In this document: one piece after another, positions 12,700-24,900 of the stretch
Layout: the number at the start of each line of letters is the position of its first letter
How positions within the stretch are numbered: position 1 is the stretch's first letter
From: Hemibagrus wyckioides
Taxonomy: Eukaryota > Chordata > Actinopteri > Siluriformes > Bagridae
Assembly: GCF_019097595.1 (NCBI RefSeq)
Contig: NC_080719.1
Location: forward strand, 15,328,501 to 15,392,500
Direction of reading: 5' to 3'
Length of the DNA stretch: 64,000 nt
Translations under genes and position numbers: made by a program
The notes under the pieces: generated by a model
What the model saw: only the letters and a program-made list of their open reading frames with translations
Told to the model about the DNA's origin: nothing
Database searches by the model: none

Positions 12700-12845
12700 T
12701 GTTGTTGTTTCGGCTGCTCTGTTTGGGGTCGCCACAGCAGATCATTTGGTCCGCATGTTTGAATTCGGCACAGGTTTTATGTTGGATGCCCTTCCCGACG
12801 CAACTCTCCTATTTGATCAAAGCTTGGGACCAGCACTGAGTTAAG
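12700..12845 (+). repeat. Dispersed fish repeat fragment (GGTCGCCACAGCAGATCAT type)
   Basis: The run TTTCGGCTGCTCTGTTTGGG, GTCGCCACAGCAGATCAT, TTGGATGCCCTTCCCGACGC and GCTTGGGACCAGCACTGAG matches a repeat common in teleost genomes, recalled from memory. It has no coding capacity here. It directly precedes another repeat at 12,880, so the two may be nested or composite. Confidence 0.55.
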
Positions 12846-12879
12846 AATCAGCATTAACTACATTAGCTACAGAGCAACA

Positions 12880-13300
12880 GTAGCTCATCTGTTGGATCGG
12901 ACCACACGGGCCAGCCTTCGCTCCTCATGTGCATCAGTGAGCCTTGGCCGCCCATGTCACCGGTTCACTACTGTTCCTTCCTTGGACGTACTTCTGATAG
13001 ATACTGACCACTGCAGACCAGGAACACCCCACAAGAGCTGCAGTTTTGGAGATAGTCTGATCCAGTCGTCTAGCCATGACAATTTGGCCCTTGTCAAATT
13101 CTTATGCTTGCCCATTTTTCCTGCTTCTAACACATCAACTTTGAGGACAAAATGTTCACTTGCTGCCTAATGCCCGGTGACCAATCAGAACCGAGAACTG
13201 AACAGCTCTGGGGTACAGATGAGCGAACACACTGTCCAGATCATCAGATGGGCTGCATTCAGTAACTGCATACCTACAAAGTGTACCTGATAAACACTGA
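12880..13300 (+). repeat. Dispersed fish repeat (GGACCACACGGGCCAGCC type)
   Basis: Successive blocks GGACCACACGGGCCAGCC, CAGTGAGCCTTGGCCGCCC, GATACTGACCACTGCAGACC, CCACAAGAGCTGCAGTTTTG, CAATTTGGCCCTTGTCAAAT, CTTTGAGGACAAAATGTTC and a terminal AAAGTGTACCTGATAAA match a repeat present in many fish. The small open frame across it is a by-product of the repeat. Confidence 0.6.
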
Positions 13301-13398
13301 GAGTCTGTTCAGCAGACACATTGATTGGGTGTTAATGTTTATCATAGAGGAAACTTCCTTCCCACCCTGGGGGCAACACACTTGAGAGGACACAGGTG

Positions 13399-13414
13399 TT
13401 TCTCTCTCTCTCTT

Positions 13415-13459
<45 letters not shown>
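13399..13459 (+). repeat. (CT)n(CA)n microsatellite
   Basis: A polypyrimidine CT run is followed directly by about 15 CA units. Confidence 0.95.
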
Positions 13460-13460
<1 letters not shown>

Positions 13461-13958
13461 GACAAGACAACACACTCCTGGAGCATAAAGGTGTGTCCTT
13501 ACTACAGTATCAGTAAACATCTTCAGAAGGGTTAATCAGTTTGGTGCTCCCAGCCAGGCTGTTTACTTAAGAGCCACTTCCTGTTACGTAGAGACAGCTA
13601 TGTGCAGCAAACACACTTCTCTCCCGCTCTATATGCTGTGGCATGATGTTAGATTTAGTCAAAGACTGTTTAGATGAAAATACAGATATTTTCATGTCAA
13701 AGTAATATTTACAGAGTCATGCTGAAGTACACGCTAAAAAGAGGTGTACTTAATCCAACACACAATGTATACTGATACTGGTTGAGGTGTGTGTGTTTCG
13801 TTTCTGAGTAAGACACTAAGACAAGAGAACTCAAACGCATGTGTAGCCTGTGGATAGTTTGGCGATGATGTATTGTGAAACCTAGTGAAACTAGAAATCA
13901 AGCAGAGACAAGTGAGGGTGGCTCAACCAGAAGGGCAGGTTAGAAATTACAGGGACTG

Positions 13959-13960
<2 letters not shown>

Positions 13961-13991
<31 letters not shown>
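13961..13991 (+). repeat. (TG)n microsatellite
   Basis: About 15 uninterrupted TG units. Confidence 0.95.
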
Positions 13992-13992
<1 letters not shown>

Positions 13993-14734
13993 CACTCATC
14001 TGTTTCGTACGCATTGTACTATATATCTATTCTCTACTACAGGTGTGTTTAAGTAGAATTATTGCCGTTATTCCTCAGAAATAAGAAATTAAATAACGAA
14101 TAAATGACCTTGTTGAGACTCCTCACTAATGAGTGACTGTACTCCTAAATGGCTTCATATTTAATAAGTAGTGCACTACATAGGGTGTAAATAAACACGA
14201 TTTCAAGGCGCATGAAGTGCACTATGTAGGACGTGGAGCGTGATTTGGGCTGCAGCCCGTGTTTATGTCCATGTGAAGTCGACACACAAAACTGAACGAA
14301 ATGTTCACACAAAATTCTTTTCACGTGATTCATTAGGTTTGTTTGTTTTTCTAGAGACATTAAAAATGTAAATTTTAGTATCCCTTGGGGGAAAAAAAAA
14401 CAAACCTAAAAGGGCAGTGTACAAACTGGTAAGAAGCGACTGTAGCATTACTCAGGGTTAAAGGTCTGCGAGCGACAATAAACTACTTCATAGAAAACCA
14501 GAGAGAAACATTTGCGCACTTTTATAAACAAAGGCACTTTTTTCTGTATTTTCACACACCTTTAGCACTTAGACATTATTGCTCAGCTGTTAAAATGAGT
14601 TCAAGTTCACGTTTTACCTATACAGTGCTTTCCGGCAGAGAAAAAGAGCTTTATTTCTAGCTGTAAAGGCACAAAGAAGCAACCTGAACAAAAACACCAG
14701 CCACATAACAGAGTAATAAATAAAAAGCCTTTAC

Positions 14735-14910
14735 CTGAGAAGATGTGCAGATGTAAAGAGTAGCACTCACAAATCCACCGCTTTCACCTGGACACCTGTT
14801 CCTCTCACTCTCGCCTTTGTAATTAACTCCACTGCACCTACTGTCAGGTGCCGTTTACCTGAAGACACAGTGGGCGTGTCTATGGGAGACGTCACCGGGA
14901 GACGTCATGA
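14735..14910 (-). promoter_or_regulatory. tjp3: Candidate tjp3 promoter and 5' UTR exon
   Basis: This GC-richer island stands out from AT-rich flanks upstream of tjp3. On the minus strand it ends at a consensus donor (CTCAG|GTAAAG, exon edge at 14735) with no clear start codon, as expected for a 5' UTR exon spliced to 6945 or 6585. Just upstream are two identical 11-bp direct repeats (GGGAGACGTCA on the plus strand, 14884-14894 and 14897-14907), each with a TGACGTCT CRE-like core on the minus strand. The transcription start cannot be placed. No TATA box was recognised at a convincing distance. Confidence 0.4.
14884..14907 (-). promoter_or_regulatory. Tandem CRE/ATF-like pair
   Basis: The 11-mer GGGAGACGTCA (plus strand) occurs twice with two bases between copies. 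Each contains TGACGTCT on the minus strand, one base from the palindromic CRE TGACGTCA. The 13-bp spacing is a little over one helical turn. Binding by CREB/ATF proteins is inferred from the motif only. Confidence 0.4.
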
Positions 14911-15080
14911 TGCGCCATCTTCTAATTAGCAAAATATTTTAGCCACATATTTAAGGTATTAAAAGTCACCTCCCGCTTTTCTTTCATTTTCTTAAAGATA
15001 TTAGAATTTATGTGCACTTCCTGTAAAGGAAAAGCTGCCAAAACTAAGAATATATGCTTACAATTTAATGTTTTTGTCAT

Positions 15081-15082
15081 TT

Positions 15083-15113
<31 letters not shown>

Positions 15114-15410
15114 TTTTAGCCTATTTTTTAGTTTATGCATTTATTTGTTTCTTTGTTTCTTTGTTTGTTTTGTTTATTGTCACAGAATGCTGTGGAGTTT
15201 TTGTCTATACCTGTTTATTTATTAATTTGTTTACTTTTTAGCCTATTATTTGTTTGTTTGTTTCTTTGTTTGTTTGTGTGTTTGTTTGTTTGTTGATTGT
15301 CACAGAATGCTGTGGAGTTTTTTGTCTATACCTGTACCCCTGGCTTTTTTTCTTGGTTCCTATGTCATGTTAACAAAATAATAAATAAATAAATAAATAA
15401 ATAAATAAAT
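15081..15410 (+). repeat. Tetranucleotide-rich block with a local duplication
   Basis: A (TTTA)n run at 15,081-15,116 and an (AATA)n run at 15,377-15,410 flank TTTG-rich sequence. The phrase CACAGAATGCTGTGGAGTTT occurs at 15,181 and again at 15,301, each followed by TTGTCTATACCTGT, so the intervening ~120 bp is an imperfect tandem duplication. Confidence 0.8.
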
Positions 15411-15704
15411 GATAAGTAAATGAATTTGTTTACTTTCATTAATTTGTTATATTTAATGAATTCATTTTACTTCTTACCTGTTGTTAAATGTATTTATTTC
15501 TCAAATTCACCTGATCTGAATTTGCTGCTATAATTATTAAAAACATATGCACATCAACACAATATTTCAAATGCCACTGGAATGTTTATGCCTTTAAAAA
15601 ACGTAGTGTGTAAATTACAGAATTAAAAAAAAAAAAAAAGTCATAATGGCTGATAAAGTTGTTCATTTGGACTCAACTTTGATGTGATTTACAGCAAAAC
15701 ATTC

Positions 15705-15905
15705 ATTCATTCATTCCCCTTCAGTAACCAATTGAGACTGGTCAGGTTAAATCTGGAGTCAGTTCCAGTAACACTGAATGCAAGACAGGTCATTTCACCC
15801 CTCGTCCACACCTTGGGACACCCTGAAACTGGAGCCCCAGACAGACAGACAGGGAGGGAGAACATGTGAAACTCCACACAGACAATACCTCAAGCTGGAG
15901 TTGTG
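15705..15905 (+). repeat. Dispersed repeat fragment starting (CATT)n
   Basis: The segment starts in an ATTC run and contains GGGAGAACATGTGAAACTCC followed by ACACAGACAA, the hallmark end of a repeat family very common in fish. Related fragments are near 18.69 kb and 62.01 kb. Confidence 0.5.
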
Positions 15906-16390
15906 CTCCAATACCACAAACTGTGCTAGACTGTAAATAATGAGTGTCTTGCGTAGGCCTTCACCGCCTTGAACTTTTCCACATTTTGTAGTGTTAGTCT
16001 AGAACAGACATGAATTTAACTGACAGAATATACCATCTACAGATCTACACCGAATAGCTACCATTAAAGTGTATAGCATGAAATCAATATCCAGCTTAAA
16101 GTCTTATTTACGACTATATTTAATGTCACAGCCTTGAACCTTGAACCTTTATTCGCCCTTTAACACAATGTGAAATGCAATGATTTAAATATTTTAGTAC
16201 ACATCACACTGTATATTAAAGGAAAAATGGATAACGTCAGCTCTAAGGATCCAGAAGGGTTGGGCTACATTTACATTATTTGCAAATGCTGGGGTGGATC
16301 ATGTGACATACAATGATCATGTTTTCTTTTTTTTGTCATGCAAATAAGATGTAATGACTTCTGAAGCAATGTAACTACTGAAGAATTTGT

Positions 16391-16509
16391 CTTTCTTTCT
16401 TTCTGTCTGTCTGTCTGTATTTCTGTCTGTCTGTATTTCTTTCTGTCTGTCTGTCTGTCTTTCTTTCTGTCTGTCTGTCTGTCTTTCTTTCTTTCTGTCT
16501 GTCTGTATT

Positions 16510-16557
<48 letters not shown>

Positions 16558-16559
16558 TC
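16391..16559 (+). repeat. (CTTT)n/(CTGT)n microsatellite
   Basis: About 170 bp of interspersed CTTT and CTGT units ending in a pure CTTT run. One strand is almost pure pyrimidine. Confidence 0.95.
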
Positions 16560-16786
16560 CATGTTAAATGTAACAATAAATAGATAAAAACGTATTGTTC
16601 GTTAATTGAACCGATTCATTATTAACACTGTAGTCGTTTGCAGATGGCTGTGTTGTGCTATAAGAGTGCTATAAACACTTTTATTTTTTATTTATATCAC
16701 TGCAGCAAAAAAGTATTACAAATATTTCCCTAGGGAAACTACTAGAATATTTCATAAAATTCACTTCACTAGTTCATTGAAATGTA

Positions 16787-16788
<2 letters not shown>

Positions 16789-16864
<76 letters not shown>
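16789..16864 (+). repeat. (AT)n microsatellite
   Basis: About 37 uninterrupted AT units between tjp3 and sbno2. Confidence 0.95.
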
Positions 16865-16869
<5 letters not shown>

Positions 16870-18689
16870 GTTGTTCAGGTTTTTTCCTGTGTCACTCTCT
16901 GAATACTCTTGTGTACTGTACACTCTCACCTGCTGAGCTTCTTTATTGTACCTCTCACTCCTGTCTCCTCATTAGCAATCAAATATATACTAACAACATT
17001 CCAGCAATTTAATCATTTTATTCACCGCTTTGTTAATAACAAACATTGCACTGCTGTATGTTCATTTTTTTTATATTTATTTTTTTATATATTTAGAAAA
17101 TTTATTTAAGAAATAGCTGAAAGGCACAAATTGTTATGCAGTATGTACATCTCAACATCAGATATAAAACACACAATGCAAAGCAAATGGCAGAATAAAA
17201 ACACACCCTACACATATCATTTCAGTAGCACAGCTTTCTCTTTTTGTGTCAATAATAAATTAATGTGACTCAATAGATACCTTTGACATTAGAGGTTTTC
17301 GACAGGATAAAAAAAAAGAAAAAGAAAAAGATTTTAGTGCAAATTTTACAAAGAAGAAATGACAGAGTTTAGACTAACCGACTAACACAGTGCAAGATGA
17401 CTGTGTGTGTGTGTGTGTGTATAACAGATTCAGCACTAACTTCATCTCATGTGAAAGCCCCAATCAGAAATCACGGCAACTGTGACAGCAGTTTCAAAGA
17501 TATTCTTCTACAATAATACTATTTATGATATTAATAATACTAATAATAACAGCAACATCCTTATTAGTGTACAGTGTGTATGTCTCTGAGTTCAGCACAT
17601 TTCAGTCTTTTAAGGTGCTTTACTGAATTTGTCCTAAACACCATGAGAAGGAAGATTCAAAGATATTTATTCAGGTGTTACGCAATCTGATTGGGGATTT
17701 AATATTCTTCATGTGCAGGAAGACCAAATAAAGCACCACAGGGCTGGAACCATTTTGTATTAGTATCCATGAAGACTGGGATGTGCCTGGGATAAAAGGA
17801 AAAAGAAAACAATACTTTCTCCGGCATGTGGGAAAATGTTTAAATGCAAATACACAACATGGATCTAAGACTGGACGTAACTGATCAGCAGAAACAATGT
17901 CTGATTATTAATCTATAATATCCGATTTGAGGCTTTAGATATTTTGGCATACACACTACATAAAAATCTGCCTTTTTTTTGCATGCAAAGCCTGAGAGAG
18001 TGACCGGAGTGCATTAAATTGATAAAACTTGCATACTGGGTATGTATTCATTTCAATCAGGATGAAAAAAAAACCCCATTAAGCAACAACACTAAGATAT
18101 CTTCCTGAGATAAAGGATCTGGTCAGATGCTCTACAATGTAATTTACTACAATGTTAAGATTTTTTAAAAAAAGGCCTCAATCAGGAATCACTCAAGGAC
18201 CAACACACACACACACACACACACTTAATCACAACAGTGTGACACTGGAGCACTAAGATACACAGGTTTGTCAGAGCTCTTCCTGTGCCACTGCTAATGC
18301 TGTGTCCCTGATTTCTGATTAGGGCTTCAAGCTTTAATGTACTTGGGTCAAAAAAACAAAACAATAATACATTACGACTACTTCTACGACTACTACCAAT
18401 TACAATAATGTTATTAACATTATATTAATCTCGTGCAGAAATCCAAAACAGTGCAATAGTATGGTGCAAAGGACTTAGGGCTGGGTGATATGACTAGAAA
18501 ATCTCAATATTTTGATAAATGAATTCACAATCCTCTATTTCTTTTTAAAGGTTTGAGATATCGCAAGTTTTATTGGTGCTTTTATAACAGCAATTTCTTT
18601 GCTGAAATAAATAGCTGAGTGTATTATTATTATTACTTTTCCTCCTTACAGTGTTAAATAATAGACTTTTTTGTATGAAATTGAATTAA

Positions 18690-18890
18690 TCCATTTTTAT
18701 TAAGGGCTTTATCCTGGTCAGGGTCACAGAGCCTGTAACTGTGTGTGTGAGGCAGGAATACATGCTGAAGTCCCATCTCACACACACTAAATGCATGTAT
18801 TTGGGAAGCAGGGGGACCCAGAAAACGTTTGACATGGGAAGAACATTTGCAGAGTCTTCACAGAGAGCTCTGGCTGTTTTGTTCTAGCGA
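18690..18890 (+). repeat. Degraded dispersed repeat fragment
   Basis: CTTTATCCTGGTCAGGGTCA, GCATGTATTTGGGAAGCAGG and GGGAAGAACATTTGCAGAG occur in the order expected for the same fish repeat family as at 15,705. Confidence 0.5.
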
Positions 18891-21134
18891 ACCTAAACAT
18901 AGTGTACTGTGTATCAAGGATATTATTTTTTGCCACATCACCCGCCTACTTTGTCTTGTTTGGGTTTTTTTTTTTTAAATAATTCCTCGTCTCTGTATCA
19001 TTTTCTTCCCCTGCACAAGCTGTATAAGCATATAACATGAACTGAAGCTAGACAAAGCTAAATCCCTATAAAATAAACGATACTGAAAGATACTGCATTA
19101 TCCCGTCACCCAGATTATATAATTATTTTTTACATCTCTGTACTGTATCCCTGTTCAACATTTTGGTCAAGTCTTGTTGGTCAGTTTTATTGGTCTGGAT
19201 CACTGAAGCGTATTTGTATACTTTGCTTTTGTTCTGTGAAACCAATATAGTCGCACAATGAATGCACTGCCCTGGCAGGTCTATATCCATCTGTAGGCGT
19301 CATACTGAGTGGGGTTGAACAGATTCCTTGCGTTACCTGAGAGCAAACAATTCAAATAGGAATCACATTATTTTCGATTAAAAGCTGAAGCTGAAATTTT
19401 TTGGTATCAGCCCTGAATCACTACTGTGTTATCTTGTTAACAGCACAAACACAAAAGGACTCATTACTCTGGTGCATAAAGAAGACAGAAGCATGTTTGA
19501 GGACATTCAGGTGGACCGGTAGGGTTTGTCCTACTCTCTCACGAGTCCAGCAATGAGGTCAGATAAATAAGAACAATAAATAAAATGTCACTGCATTGTA
19601 TACAAATATATACTGTACAGGTGTCTGTTTACAAGACTACATTCCCTACTCTGTTCCGAAGGCACTGTGCTAAACAGTAGTCTGTTATTCTGCTCTCTGT
19701 AATAGCAAGAGCAGATTGTGACAGAAAGCTGTGAAACATATAGAGCAGGTTTGGGTGCGGTTCTCTTCTGTTTGTTCTTTTCCAGTTTGGGTTTCAGCAT
19801 GACAGAAGTTTCAGCAAAAAAAAACAAAACAAAACGATGACCTGTGACAGAGACATGCCAGTAGAGGGCAGTGTGACTCAAATAACTGATAAGCTATAAT
19901 AGACAGGTTTCAAGCATTTTTGATTCAGTGTTGGATTGGATGATGAAGCCCTAAGTCATTGTTTTCTATTTTTTGGTCCTTTTTAAACAAACACAGAAAA
20001 CATTTAAACATCTAAGTCTGAGTATAAGTGGGCAGATGGGCTTTATCTAATAAACACTGGAGATCTATCTAGTGTGTGAATGAGTCCAGTGCATGTCTGT
20101 TACATACAATAAACTGATTTAGTGACACACCAAGCCAACTCTTGAGTGACTGGATCACAAATAGCGCTCTGCCTGTAGTATTTTTGTGACGTGCAATTCA
20201 GTCCTGATTGCGTCGAACTGCTATTAGATGCTAGAAATATAGAAAGGAAATTAAAAGTATGCAAAGCAAGCTAACATTCGTAATCACACACACACTCTCA
20301 CACACACAGTACCTCATGTTCTGCTCATCTTGCAACTTGTGAATAATTTTCTTGCAATAAAATGTCAGACTGGAGAGATTAATCAGGTTCACAGTGGTGA
20401 GAAAATGGCAGCTTGGGGTGGTTTGTGTGGCTGGCTGTAAACAGAAGTCAAAATTGTATACCACTACGAGTAACATCTCAGGTGCCAACAAGAAAATCCT
20501 AGCCGACAGAGTGTCAAAAATGACCAGAGAAACCCATAGAGTCTTCTGGTGTGCGAGATTATTTCTACATGAAAAGAGCAAAGCAGACATTCAGTATAAC
20601 TGCTGCAATAAGCAGTACCTTCAATGTTGTTGTCTAACAGTGAGAACCACCCTATAGTTTTCTATTAGCTCGCAAGGGAGAGTCTTGTGGATTCACAAGT
20701 AAAGTTTCACCTAGGTAAAGTCCATGTGTGCAAATTAAAAATAACTACTAGCAGAAGCAAATGTTTGTTCTTTCCTCTTCAGTGATGACAGGTGAAATCT
20801 ATTTTTGCTTTATCTGAAAAATCAGAAAATCAGTGGTCTCATATGGCTCCTGTAGTGTCAAAAATCATAAATGCTAAAGCTAAATGGACGTGTTGGCACC
20901 TCTCTGATAGGTGGTAGATGGTATACTGCTTTGACATAGCATCTAATACAGTATTACAGTGGACTATTGCAATCTCATGGTATGGACAGTTAAATGAAAA
21001 TGAATACATGTTGTTTGAGTTTTTGAAGATGACTGGATTTAACAAAATCTGCTATTTTTTGTTGGTGTTAATCTGTCAGCTTGGTGTGTCACTGCGACAA
21101 GCTCAGTCAGCCTGCTTCAAATACCAGGCTGTGT

Positions 21135-21913
21135 TTAGGACAGGTGCTCAGACTCGGGAACTCTGAAGTGAATGACAGACTGGCGAGAGTCTGAACTCCT
21201 CAGCATATTGCTAAGCACCTCTTTAGCGTTGATGACTGTGTCATCGTTACAGTTAGCAAACGGGTGCTGGTCTGACGGCGACAGGGAGGAAAAGAGTGAC
21301 AGCGAAGAACTGGAGGATGATGGCGTGAGTGAAGGAGAAAAAAGGGATGATGAGGAGGAGGAAGGGTGGATGGAGGTGGAGAAGAGGCTCGCTGAGGCAG
21401 GTATGGCAGTGTGTAAAGAGTCTGATGAAGAAGAGGGAAGAGCAGAGTGGCATTGTGATAGTTCACAATGAGTGGCATAGTTGAACAACTCCTGCTGCAC
21501 AGAGTCTCTCAGAGCCGCCTGACTCTGCTGCTGCTGCTGGTGCTGCTGCTGCTCAACCTGTGTGAAAGCCTCTACGCTGAAATCAGAGAGGACGCCTGCT
21601 CCCGTGCTGTGTGAGGAAAGGCGAGCGGAGCCACCCGCTGTCAGGTCCAGGATGCCCTCTGTGGATGTCTGAAGGTGTGATGGAAAAGATGGGAATAAGG
21701 GGCCATTGTAAAGGGTGGTCAGGCTGGAGAGCTGGGGAGGTTGGGAGTAGAGCATATCCCTGTGACGTTCTTCTAATATCCTCCGCCGCTGTTCAGCCAG
21801 GCGCTGCTCCTGAGCCTGTAGCTCTTTCTCTTTACGCTTCCTTTTCACCTCCTTGTCCATGCGGTCCAGCTCATCTCGCACCCGAGCCACACAGTTCTCT
21901 GGGATCTTTATAC
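21135..21913 (-). other. sbno2: Sbno2 last coding exon: charged helix, poly-Q and poly-S tail
   Basis: The exon starts [20 protein letters not shown], then a long Lys/Arg/Glu/Gln-rich helix (about residues 1195-1235, [18 protein letters not shown]) with coiled-coil character. It continues through [10 protein letters not shown], a glutamine tract [11 protein letters not shown] (about 1300-1310) and serine tracts, then [12 protein letters not shown] and QSVIHF, which match the end of human SBNO2. The open frame runs back to 22,148, but that extension is intron behind the acceptor CTGCTCAG. Confidence 0.92.
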
Positions 21914-24900
21914 CTGAGCAGAGGATGTGAAAATAAGGATGATCAAAGTTCACATAAATTTTTTTAAAGAAGCAAACATAAAAACAAATTAATTCAACAT
22001 CAGTGTTCCCTCTAAAGCTATACCTCCAAACACATGCACACAACTCTAGTGCAGAAGGAAAAGCTTTTTGAACGGAAATACAACATGATTTACAGGCAAC
22101 CGTATATGCCTCTTTGTCCCGATTAGTTTTGCTGTTGATGGTCCACATTATTTCTTTTTTCTCCTCTTTCTTGAGATTTATAGAGTTTTATTTCTGAATA
22201 TATATTTTCTGGCTTAATAATGACTAGCTCCAAATGATTTATTACATACTGATGCTTTAAGATTATCTATTAAGAAAGAAAGGAAACAATACATTTAACC
22301 AGGTCAAATTGTATAATTGAGTTAAAACCCTAAAATGAACTAACAGCAGTTACAATAAATGATCTACAATAAAAATGAAAACATTAAAAACATTTACATT
22401 ATGTAGACTAAATAACAAGGTGAGCTTCAAGATAGGATTTAAAAATGCCTAGCAGGTACATTGTAAAGTAACAGGGTATAACATTTATTCCACAGCTTCT
22501 GGCTGATAAACACAACAACTTTAACTAAAAGATTAATTTGTTTGAGAACTGAAGAGATATTCCTCAATTTGTGTCACCACAAATTCCTACCCACAAGTCT
22601 CATTCTGATTTACATGCAAAAGAATAACACCATTCCTCATACACGCTTAACCTAGCTGTGGACACTCACCGACTTGTTTGTGCTCCTTGGTTTTGAGACG
22701 GACGATTTGCAGGATGCTGGAGCTGGTGATGTCCATCACCACGTCAGCTACACGCTTCCACACGCACAGAAGTGCTCCACAGAGGACGTGATACTGCCGC
22801 AAGCGCATGCCCTGCAAACACTCCTGACCTTCCTCGACCTTTTTGCACCTCCCGTTCCTTCATAGAGCACAGACACATTACAATAAACAGCCGGTTTCCT
22901 AAAACACCTAAAATCAGGAAGCTATGTTTATGTCTTTTACCATTTTTATGCTCGATCACTTAAAACAATCTTGCTCTTTTGCAATCTTTAGACAAAATGC
23001 AGTAAACACCATGCTTTCCTATTTGCTACATCTGACATGAGAGCAAGCAGGGGCGACATAATGATTATAATTATTATGGCTGGGAAAATGAAGGGATCCA
23101 CACTCACCAGTTGGCATGGCTACATTTCCTGAAGGAGAAAGTGAACTGACTCTCCCAGCTTTCCCTTGCCTCCTCGGGAGTCACCTGCAGTTCGATTTTT
23201 AAAGATATCAAACAGTGAAACTCAAACAATATTCCATTAGACCAGTTAGTTTAACAATCACTGATGTTAGACTTTACACAAAATAGGTGGTCTCTGTATA
23301 AATCACACTTTTATAAGATTAGTCCACAATGAAATATGACTGATTTGACTAATGACATTTTCCCATACCCGGCCATGCAAAACTAATTTAAACAGATCAG
23401 GTCACGGTAAAAAAGGACAGGGACAAACCTTGCGGTACTTCTTTTGGATGTTCTCTAGATTCTCAGATTGCTTCTGTTTGCCCACATTGGGCTTGTAGAG
23501 AGTCAGGTTGTGACCTCTGCCCAGCTCAGCTAGCAGCACACATGGGTGACTCCCCCTCAGCTGCAGTGGAGACAAACAGCAAATCTCACAGTCTGCTATC
23601 AAGCCTTTGCAGTAAAGTGAACCCTGTGCACTCAAATGTGATTTATTTTTGTTTCCTGTCCATACATTTGTCCATACAGAATGCTCTAATAATAATGAAC
23701 TCAGGTTCACCCCATTACCCTCTCTTGTTCTTATTTTGATAGTACTGATCATAAAGGAAGCTGAATGGAGATGTGGGAATGTGAGACACGGTTTGGATTC
23801 TGCTTCAAAGACCCACCTTGTGGGAGATGTAAAAGCCTTCTTCTGGGTTGCTGAGTGTGTGAGACTTTTTAAGAGCCTCTTCCCAAGGCATGCCTCTGTC
23901 CACACTGATCTGCAAGGCACAACAAAGCATCTACATCAGAGGTGGGATAATTAGAGCAGACTGAAAGCCAGGACATGGCCAACTCTGTACAAAGCTGCCT
24001 TATTCTGTGACAAAACCACAAACGGAAAGTAGCTTTGGGTGGAACTCTAAACGGCAGTTGATAAACTGGTCTGTGCTGCGCTTGTTGTTAATATAAGCTG
24101 TCTGTTTGTAGAGGAAGAAGGAAATGGTCAAACGTTCCAACTAAGCCTTTTTGTAAAATGTCAAATGTGTGAAACAATGTGAAGTTTGTTCTTGGTGTTG
24201 TATAACATTTGAAACATGAGACATGTGCTGTGAAATGTAGATGTTAACTGAAAAATTCACATGCACACACAAAGCAGCTATTTTTACAACACAAAAAAAA
24301 TCACAAATAAGACAAATATGTATGATCATATTTATATTACCGGCATGAAAACTACTATAAGAGCTTTGATTTCCAATACCATAATATCGTTAATATTAAT
24401 TAAAAATAAAATCACTGTCTACTGCCATTAAACTTGCATAGTTCATAAAGAATGCTCTAAATGAAAAACAAGGCCCTACACAAAACCAGCAGGGAATGCT
24501 TGAAGCTACTTAAACAATGAAGCAACAAAATGTAAAATAACTTATATAATATAATATATATATATAATTGTCAACGTTCTTATTAAACTGTGGTGAGTTT
24601 TTTCATATTCATGTAGCTTATTACAAATTTGGAAAGGAAATGGAAAGGATTTAAAATAAGGATAAGAAAATAATATCAAAATAATGTATTAAAATAAATA
24701 CAAATTCAGAAAAAACATCTTTGCTCCTTATTTCACATGAAGTCAAGTAGAAAGAGATATAAAAAATAACAAAAATAACAAAATGACTACTAGGACACTG
24801 TGTGCAAATAAAAATCTGCCTATTAGTGCAATTAGTGGATTCTGTTGACATGACAAGATGGTTATTTCAGAGTCTATCATTCTGCCTAATTGATATATTC

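Larger units (their letters stand above)
14911..21134. other. Region between the tjp3 promoter and the sbno2 stop codon
   Basis: No coding exon was recognised. The part nearest 21,134 must hold the sbno2 3' UTR, transcribed on the minus strand. Its end is uncertain because AATAAA on that strand occurs at several places (for example opposite 19,185-19,190, 18,692 and 18,570). The segment near 19,590-19,625 reads, on the minus strand, as an AU-rich stretch with TGTAAACA and TTATTTATTG, typical of 3' UTR control elements. The rest is repeats. Confidence 0.5.

Noticed and set aside
12892..13170. 92-codon plus-strand open frame
   Set aside because: It lies wholly within a dispersed repeat.
16271..16587. 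Lys/Arg-rich and Ser/Cys/Leu-rich open frames
   Set aside because: Translations of the CTTT/CTGT microsatellite.
21172..21471. Plus-strand acidic open frame
   Set aside because: Antisense shadow of the serine-rich part of the last sbno2 exon.
21914..22148. Upstream continuation of the open frame of the last sbno2 exon
   Set aside because: It lies behind a strong acceptor at 21,914-21,916 and is intron.
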